A stretch of DNA of 7,450 bases. Origin: an uncultured Eubacteriales bacterium (GTDB lineage Bacteria; Bacillota; Clostridia; Oscillospirales; CAG-272). Both the position numbers and the translations under genes were made by a program. Below, piece after piece: positions 1-4,035 of the stretch; position 1 is the first letter of the stretch, and the number at the start of each line of letters is the position of its first letter. The DNA lies in the NCBI GenBank assembly GCA_934477985.1, contig CAKSOR010000116.1, forward strand, positions 1 through 7,450, in the 5' to 3' direction. The notes below the pieces were generated by a model. The model was not told the origin of the DNA and did not search any database. It saw only the letters and a list, made by a program, of their open reading frames with translations.

Positions 1-21
1 AATTATTCAGTGTGCTCCTAA

Positions 22-50
22 ATTATACCATCTTTCAGAGGAAAAATCAA
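22..50 (-). promoter_or_regulatory. Minus-strand sigma-A promoter for a gene left of the window
   Basis: Read on the minus strand, a -35 box TTGATT (45-50) is followed by a 17-bp spacer and a -10 box TATAAT (22-27). TGG just before the -10 makes it a TGn-extended box. Transcription would start near position 15 and leave the window to the left. An AGGAG lies just downstream on the same strand, and no start codon is visible before the edge. It sits past the stop codon of the minus-strand glycoside hydrolase, so the next gene in that direction appears to have its own promoter. The call rests on motif match and spacing only. Confidence 0.6.
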
Positions 51-72
51 GCCCTTTTTGTATACATTCCGC

Positions 73-87
73 GCAACCGGCGGTTGC
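73..87. other. Small hairpin at the 3' end of the glycoside hydrolase gene
   Basis: GCAACC and GGTTGC form a perfect 6-bp stem with a 3-base GGC loop, ending two bases before the hydrolase stop codon (89-91 on the plus strand). A T-rich run (TTTATTT) follows on the plus strand only. On the minus strand, the direction in which the hydrolase is transcribed, no T-run follows directly. It could be a weak terminator for plus-strand transcripts entering from the left, or simply a 3'-end structure. It does not look like a standard terminator for the hydrolase. Confidence 0.3.
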
Positions 88-88
88 T

Positions 89-2473
89 TTATTTCGTGAA
101 CCTTATCTTTCCGACGCCGCACTTTTCGTGATTTCCGGGGAAGTACTCGTCGAGGTTCACCCAGTTCAGCCCCTCGCCCGGCGCGTATGCCTCGCCTCTG
201 CGGCCGAATACCGGTCCGATCGTCGTGAACTGCTCTATTCTCAGTGCCACCTCGCGCCCCGCAAGCCTTTCGGGTATCTCAAACCGACACTCAGCGAGCG
301 ACTCGCCCGCGAAGACTCCGTTCAGATATATCCGCGTGAAGAGCTCCGAGCTGTAGAACTCGATGAATTCCGCGTCAGCCGGAATTTCAACCATGCACTC
401 AAGCGTGATTTTCCCGGCAAACTGCGGCAGAATTCCACGCAGATCGCCGCAGCCGACCTTCTCCGGCAGCTTATACAGCCGATCTCCCTCAGCGGCAAAC
501 TCTCCGCATATGAACGCCACCGGCAGGAAAGCTCCGCTTTTTGCCGCCTTCGACTGTCTCACGACATGCTTTCCGGGCAGAAGCGTGAACTCCCCGGTCG
601 AGCGGTAGAGGTTCTCAATGCCCGGCGTCAGCGCCTCAGCCTTCCCGGTAAGCGGCAGGATCATGTCGTCGATCGAGATCTCGCCGTCGTAATGATAGTC
701 GCGCACAACCATCCGGACGCCATCGAGCCGGTCGGTCACCACGAACTCAAACTCGCCGCGGATCGGAGTCAGATTGCACCGCAGAGTATCCGGTCGGTCG
801 ATCGACAGCGCGAACTCCGGCTCAACCTCGGAAACCGTCTCGGTTTCGGCATTCTCGTCGCCGGATACATAATGCCCGCGACCATAAAGCGAAATTTCAC
901 GCTCAGCACCGTCTGATTTCACAGTGAGTCTGCGCTTTTTGTCCGAGTCGTTCAGATCTATTATCACAAAGCTTCCGTCCGTGAAGCGTCTTACAAACAG
1001 CTCGTCGGCGAGCTCCCCGCCTTCGTACACCTCAACCCCGCGGTCAAGTCCGAGCCCCGCAATAGTCTCCGCGGCGTTCCATACGTCTGAGTCATCTATG
1101 TTTATTACCGGAATATCCTCCGGAGCTTTGTCTCCCGCGGCAAGGAAGCGCCACTGGTACTGACATCTGGTGAGCTCGGAGAGTAAAGCGCTCGTCCTGC
1201 CGGAGATCTGCCCGCGCTTTTCGTCGTGCACATGCTTTATCGCCATATCGAGCGGATACCTCACATACACATCGACGGCAATCTCCTTCTTAGCGAGCTC
1301 AGCCGCGCGCGAAGCGCTGACACCGAGCGAGCCGAAGCCCTCAAACCATGGGTTCATGTAGTTCATCGGGTTGAAATATCCGTTCTTGAGATAGTTTCCG
1401 CGCGCGTCGGACGCCGCGACCGCCAGCACATAGTGGTCGACCCCGAACATCGCCGTGAGCCATATCATCTGCTCTATCCGCGCCGGAACAAGGTCGGTCG
1501 GACCGAGCGCGAAGAGTTCAGCAAGTCCTCCGGACTTGCTGTTAAGACCTCCGGTCTTGCTGTCAAGTCCGCCTGACTTGACGTCGAGTCCGCCGGATTT
1601 GATTCGTATCGCCGCCTCGAGCGCTCCGAGCGTCACCCACTCCGCCTTTCCGATAGCGGTGCGCGTGCTGATCTCATCCATGCCCGGGAGTCCGAAGCCG
1701 CGCAGATCCGCGATTATGTCGCCGTTCGCGACGAGCGAGCTGTGCGTGTTCGACTCGCTTAACAGATGCCCGGTCATCAGTATTCCGTGCCTCTTACACC
1801 AGTCGTTTATCCTGACGATGTAGTTCTCGCAAAAGAGTCTGGCGGTCAGACCAAGAATCAGTCTGTCGGTCTCAGACGTCGGATTGAGGATGTCGGCGAA
1901 GAGATCGCGCCCGGTCTCAGCTCTGTAGATGTCCTCGAGCCCCTTTGTATAGGGGTAGACGCTTCCGTCAGACAGGAAATACGCCATCGACGGCTCGTCT
2001 GTGAAGATACCCTTTATGACGCTTCCGAAATACTCTCCGAAGCGCTCGTAATATACATCGTGCGTCAGCTTTATGAAGAGATCGACCGCGTCCGGATTCA
2101 GTATGTCGGCATAGTTCTCGGGTATGCAACCGGGGCGGACAGTCTCGACGATCTCGCACTTTCCGTTCTTTACGGCGACACACTTCGCGGAAAACTCCGG
2201 GTCGGCCGCTATCACCGCGCCCATGCACGTGCCCGACGGCCAGTTGAACTCGTCGTAGAGCCAGATGTCGATTCCATAGCGTTCCGCCGCGCGGATAATA
2301 TCGCCGCAGACCTCGAACCAGCGGTCGGACAGATACTCGATCTCGCAGCCGTCGCGCGGGTACATCAGGAACTGCCCGAGTCCCTGGTCGGCGTAGCGTT
2401 TCATCATGACGTCGATCTCGGCGGTCGTCATGTCGCCGGTGATCGCGCCCATCGGTATAAGCGGATTTTTCAT
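89..2473 (-). CDS. GH106-like glycoside hydrolase (alpha-L-rhamnosidase type), cytoplasmic
   Basis: This gene encodes a 794-residue protein resembling the large alpha-L-rhamnosidase-like glycoside hydrolases (GH106 and relatives) of gut Clostridia. The N-terminal TIM-barrel-like part carries YDEFNWPSG at residues 73-81, FTDEP at 157-161, TGHLLSE at 234-240 and GGLAELFALGP at 315-325. The acidic residues in these segments are candidate catalytic residues, but I cannot assign them. The C-terminal 300 residues are beta-rich, with LNG and AG motifs (718-723) typical of galactose-binding-like modules. There is no signal peptide, so it probably acts in the cytoplasm on imported oligosaccharides. 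The start at 2473 is chosen because GGGAGG lies 7 nt upstream; an in-frame ATG two codons earlier (2479) has only 1 nt of spacing. Residues 292-318 are four heptad repeats encoded by palindromic 21-bp units. The family is probable; the exact substrate is unknown. Confidence 0.8.
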   Translation of the reverse strand: MKNPLIPMGAITGDMTTAEIDVMMKRYADQGLGQFLMYPRDGCEIEYLSDRWFEVCGDIIRAAERYGIDIWLYDEFNWPSGTCMGAVIAADPEFSAKCVAVKNGKCEIVETVRPGCIPENYADILNPDAVDLFIKLTHDVYYERFGEYFGSVIKGIFTDEPSMAYFLSDGSVYPYTKGLEDIYRAETGRDLFADILNPTSETDRLILGLTARLFCENYIVRINDWCKRHGILMTGHLLSESNTHSSLVANGDIIADLRGFGLPGMDEISTRTAIGKAEWVTLGALEAAIRIKSGGLDVKSGGLDSKTGGLNSKSGGLAELFALGPTDLVPARIEQMIWLTAMFGVDHYVLAVAASDARGNYLKNGYFNPMNYMNPWFEGFGSLGVSASRAAELAKKEIAVDVYVRYPLDMAIKHVHDEKRGQISGRTSALLSELTRCQYQWRFLAAGDKAPEDIPVINIDDSDVWNAAETIAGLGLDRGVEVYEGGELADELFVRRFTDGSFVIIDLNDSDKKRRLTVKSDGAEREISLYGRGHYVSGDENAETETVSEVEPEFALSIDRPDTLRCNLTPIRGEFEFVVTDRLDGVRMVVRDYHYDGEISIDDMILPLTGKAEALTPGIENLYRSTGEFTLLPGKHVVRQSKAAKSGAFLPVAFICGEFAAEGDRLYKLPEKVGCGDLRGILPQFAGKITLECMVEIPADAEFIEFYSSELFTRIYLNGVFAGESLAECRFEIPERLAGREVALRIEQFTTIGPVFGRRGEAYAPGEGLNWVNLDEYFPGNHEKCGVGKIRFTK
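1519..1606 (-). repeat. Four tandem 21-bp palindromic units inside the glycoside hydrolase gene
   Basis: Four in-frame units of 21 bp encode KSGGLDV, KSGGLDS, KTGGLNS and KSGGLAE (hydrolase residues 292-318). Each unit is also an inverted repeat. The first on the plus strand (1519-1541) has 10-base arms CAGCAAGTCC and GGACTTGCTG around a TCC loop. The second (1544-1558) pairs AAGACC with GGTCTT, the third (1562-1582) pairs GTCAAGTC with GACTTGAC, and the fourth (1584-1602) has 8 pairs including two G-T wobbles. The transcript could therefore form four consecutive hairpins. The period, reading frame and palindromes are seen directly; origin and role are not known from this sequence. Confidence 0.85.
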
Positions 2474-2480
2474 TCTCATT

Positions 2481-2486
2481 CCTCCC
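2481..2486 (-). promoter_or_regulatory. Shine-Dalgarno site deciding the hydrolase start
   Basis: The minus strand reads GGGAGG-A-ATG-AGA-ATG. The strong GGGAGG site lies 7 nt before the second ATG (2471-2473) and only 1 nt before the first (2477-2479). Normal spacing favours initiation at the second ATG, giving an N-terminus of MKNPLIP. Confidence 0.7.
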
Positions 2487-2503
2487 GGAAATTATTTTCT
2501 CTT

Positions 2504-2532
2504 ATTATAACATATTCCACGCGATTTTGCAA
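2504..2532 (-). promoter_or_regulatory. Sigma-A promoter of the glycoside hydrolase gene
   Basis: On the minus strand, TTGCAA (2527-2532, four of six consensus bases) and TATAAT (2504-2509) are separated by 17 bp. TGT directly before the -10 is a TGn extension that can offset the weaker -35. The predicted start of transcription is near 2497, leaving a leader of about 24 nt. It lies back to back with the plus-strand operon promoter at 2576-2604, so a regulator bound between 2533 and 2575 could affect both. I saw no convincing operator palindrome there. Confidence 0.65.
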
Positions 2533-2575
2533 GACTAATTTCAGCGGATTTTTCCCGGCAGATTTTGACCATGCC

Positions 2576-2604
2576 TTGACAAACGGCGTTTTTTGTGGTA
2601 TAAT
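2576..2604 (+). promoter_or_regulatory. Consensus sigma-A promoter of the ECF operon
   Basis: TTGACA (2576-2581) and TATAAT (2599-2604) are both perfect consensus hexamers separated by exactly 17 bp, and TGG before the -10 gives a TGn-extended box. Transcription should start around 2611. The leader before the ATG at 2636 is then about 25 nt, too short for a cobalamin or other vitamin riboswitch. The sequence therefore predicts strong, largely constitutive expression unless a repressor covers the promoter. Confidence 0.85.
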
Positions 2605-2635
2605 CAATCACAGAAAAATGAAAGGAAGTAACACC

Positions 2636-3178
2636 ATGAAATTAATGATAGCCTCCGATATACACGGCTCCGCGCTCTGCTGCGAAAAGCTGCTCGACGC
2701 CTATAAAACCGAAAACGCCGACCGCCTTCTCCTGCTCGGCGACCTTCTCTACCACGGTCCGAGAAACGATCTTCCCGACGGCTACGCGCCGAAAAAGGTC
2801 ATCGCGCTCCTCAACGCCGTAAAGGACGAGCTCCTCTGCGTGCGCGGCAACTGCGAGGCTGAGGTCGACCAGATGGTTCTCGAGTTCCCGGTACTCGCCG
2901 ACTACTGCTTATTGAATATCGACGGACACGATTTCTTCGCGACGCACGGACACCATTTCAGCGCCGACTCGCTCCCGCCGATGAAAAAGGGCGGAATCTT
3001 TCTCCAGGGACACACGCACGTACCGATGTGCGAGGAGCGCGGCGGAATTCTCTGCCTGAACCCCGGTTCGGTCTCGATCCCGAAGAACGGCTCGGAGCGC
3101 GGCTATATCGTCTACGAAAGCAACAAATTCACCCGCAAGTCGCTTGACGGCGGGATCCTCTCGGAGCACACGCTGTGA
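2636..3178 (+). CDS. yfcE: YfcE/MJ0936-family metallophosphoesterase
   Basis: This gene encodes a 180-residue protein, close to the usual length of the YfcE-type phosphodiesterases (about 180). All metal-binding motifs are present in order: DIHG (D8, H10), GDLLYHG (D36), RGNCE (N72), THGHH (H104) and GHTH (H126, H128), followed by the conserved NPGSVSIPK at 142-150. These would bind a dinuclear metal centre, usually Mn, and hydrolyse phosphomonoesters or diesters in the cytoplasm; the physiological substrate of the family is unclear. The ATG at 2636 has GGAAG (2624-2628) 7 nt upstream and follows the operon promoter directly. The same frame stays open far upstream, but that part is antisense to the hydrolase and is not coding. 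The stop overlaps the GTG start of ecfT, so the two are probably translationally coupled. The reason for pairing with a transporter is not evident. Confidence 0.9.
   Translation: MKLMIASDIHGSALCCEKLLDAYKTENADRLLLLGDLLYHGPRNDLPDGYAPKKVIALLNAVKDELLCVRGNCEAEVDQMVLEFPVLADYCLLNIDGHDFFATHGHHFSADSLPPMKKGGIFLQGHTHVPMCEERGGILCLNPGSVSIPKNGSERGYIVYESNKFTRKSLDGGILSEHTL
3163..3166 (+). promoter_or_regulatory. Shine-Dalgarno site supporting the GTG start of ecfT
   Basis: GGAG inside the end of the phosphoesterase gene lies 8 nt before the GTG at 3175-3177. The GTG overlaps the preceding TGA as GTGA, the usual arrangement for translational coupling. It supports the GTG as the true start, as does the N-terminal sequence DPFSECHP, which fits the EcfT family. 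Confidence 0.6.
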
Positions 3179-4035
3179 CCGACCCGTTCTCGGAGTGCCA
3201 CCCCGCCGTCGGATTCGTCTTCTTTCTGGCGGTGATCGGCATCACGAGCTTTACAAACCACCCGCTGATCGGTCTGATCTCGCTCGCCTCCGGAGTCGTT
3301 TACTCACTGATCTCAGCGCCCGGGCGGCAGAAGAAACTGCTTTTCGGCATACTTCCGCTGATGCTCCTGACAGCGCTTGTCAACCCATTGTTCTCGCACG
3401 AGGGCGCTACGATACTCGCCTACTTTCCGAACGGAAACCCGCTGACGCTCGAGTCGATAATCTGCGGACTCGCGTCGGCGCTGACACTCGCGGCGGTCGT
3501 CTGCTGGTTCGGCGCTTTCAGCCGGATCATGACATCGGACAAGGTCGTCTGGCTGTTCGGGCGGATAATTCCGGTGCTGAGTTTACTTTTGTCGATGACA
3601 CTGCGATTCGTCCCGCGCTTCACCGCGAGGATAAAAGCCGCGGGCGACGCCGAAAAGCTCGCCGGAAATAACACCGGAAAGTTCAGAAGCGCCGTCGGGG
3701 TGCTCGCCGGAAGCGTTATGTGGGCGATGGACTCGTCGCTCGTGACGGCTGACAGCATGAAGAGCCGCGGCTGGGGACTCCCCGGCAGAACAGCGTACAC
3801 AGATTACCGGCTCGGAAAGCGCGATATAAAAATGCTCGCTTGGCTCGGCTTCGCCGGGATATTTGTCGTCTCGGGACAGCTTTCGGGCGGGCTCTGCTGG
3901 AGGTTCTACCCGACGATAAAGTCGGTCGGATTCTCGCCGTTCACAGTCAGCTTCGCGGTGATTTTCGCGGCGCTCGCGCTGACTCCGGCGGTCTTTGACG
4001 CGATGGAAGGAGCGAAATGGAAAAAATTGAGATAA
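3175..4035 (+). CDS. ecfT: ECF transporter transmembrane coupling protein EcfT
   Basis: This is a 286-residue membrane protein of the energy-coupling factor T family, which passes ATPase movement to the substrate-binding S component. Hydrophobic segments lie at about residues 11-27, 29-46, 56-73, 95-115, 131-143, 220-236 and 256-275. The long cytoplasmic coupling region between 144 and 215 contains the family's Arg motifs as SRG (197-199) and GRT (204-206), which dock into grooves of the two ATPases. The N-terminus (DPFSECHPAVGFVFF) matches the subgroup found with stand-alone clostridial ECF importers. Translation starts at GTG, overlapping the phosphoesterase stop. The last 19 bases overlap the ATPase-S fusion gene, whose Shine-Dalgarno site lies inside this gene. 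No truncation or missing motif was seen. Confidence 0.9.
   Translation: MTDPFSECHPAVGFVFFLAVIGITSFTNHPLIGLISLASGVVYSLISAPGRQKKLLFGILPLMLLTALVNPLFSHEGATILAYFPNGNPLTLESIICGLASALTLAAVVCWFGAFSRIMTSDKVVWLFGRIIPVLSLLLSMTLRFVPRFTARIKAAGDAEKLAGNNTGKFRSAVGVLAGSVMWAMDSSLVTADSMKSRGWGLPGRTAYTDYRLGKRDIKMLAWLGFAGIFVVSGQLSGGLCWRFYPTIKSVGFSPFTVSFAVIFAALALTPAVFDAMEGAKWKKLR
4005..4012 (+). promoter_or_regulatory. Shine-Dalgarno site of the ATPase-S fusion, inside ecfT
   Basis: GGAAGGAG near the end of ecfT lies 4 nt before the ATG at 4017. The fusion gene starts before ecfT ends, in a different frame, which suggests coupled synthesis of the T protein and its partner. Confidence 0.65.

Noticed and set aside
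128..916. Long plus-strand open frame opposite the glycoside hydrolase
   Set aside because: It is antisense to a clear enzyme gene, its Arg/Leu-rich translation has no recognisable domain, and no Shine-Dalgarno or promoter supports it. The same holds for the smaller plus-strand frames at 924-1163, 1226-1576 and 1455-1823.
1519..1606. CRISPR-like array
   Set aside because: The 21-bp units are directly contiguous without spacers, there are only four, and they are in frame within an enzyme gene.
1766..2635. N-terminal extension of the metallophosphoesterase to 470 residues
   Set aside because: The upstream part is antisense to the hydrolase and crosses both divergent promoters. The YfcE fold is complete from the ATG at 2636, which has its own Shine-Dalgarno site.
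2605..2635. Cobalamin riboswitch ahead of the transporter operon
   Set aside because: The predicted leader is only about 25 nt, with no room for any known riboswitch, and upstream sequence is promoter.
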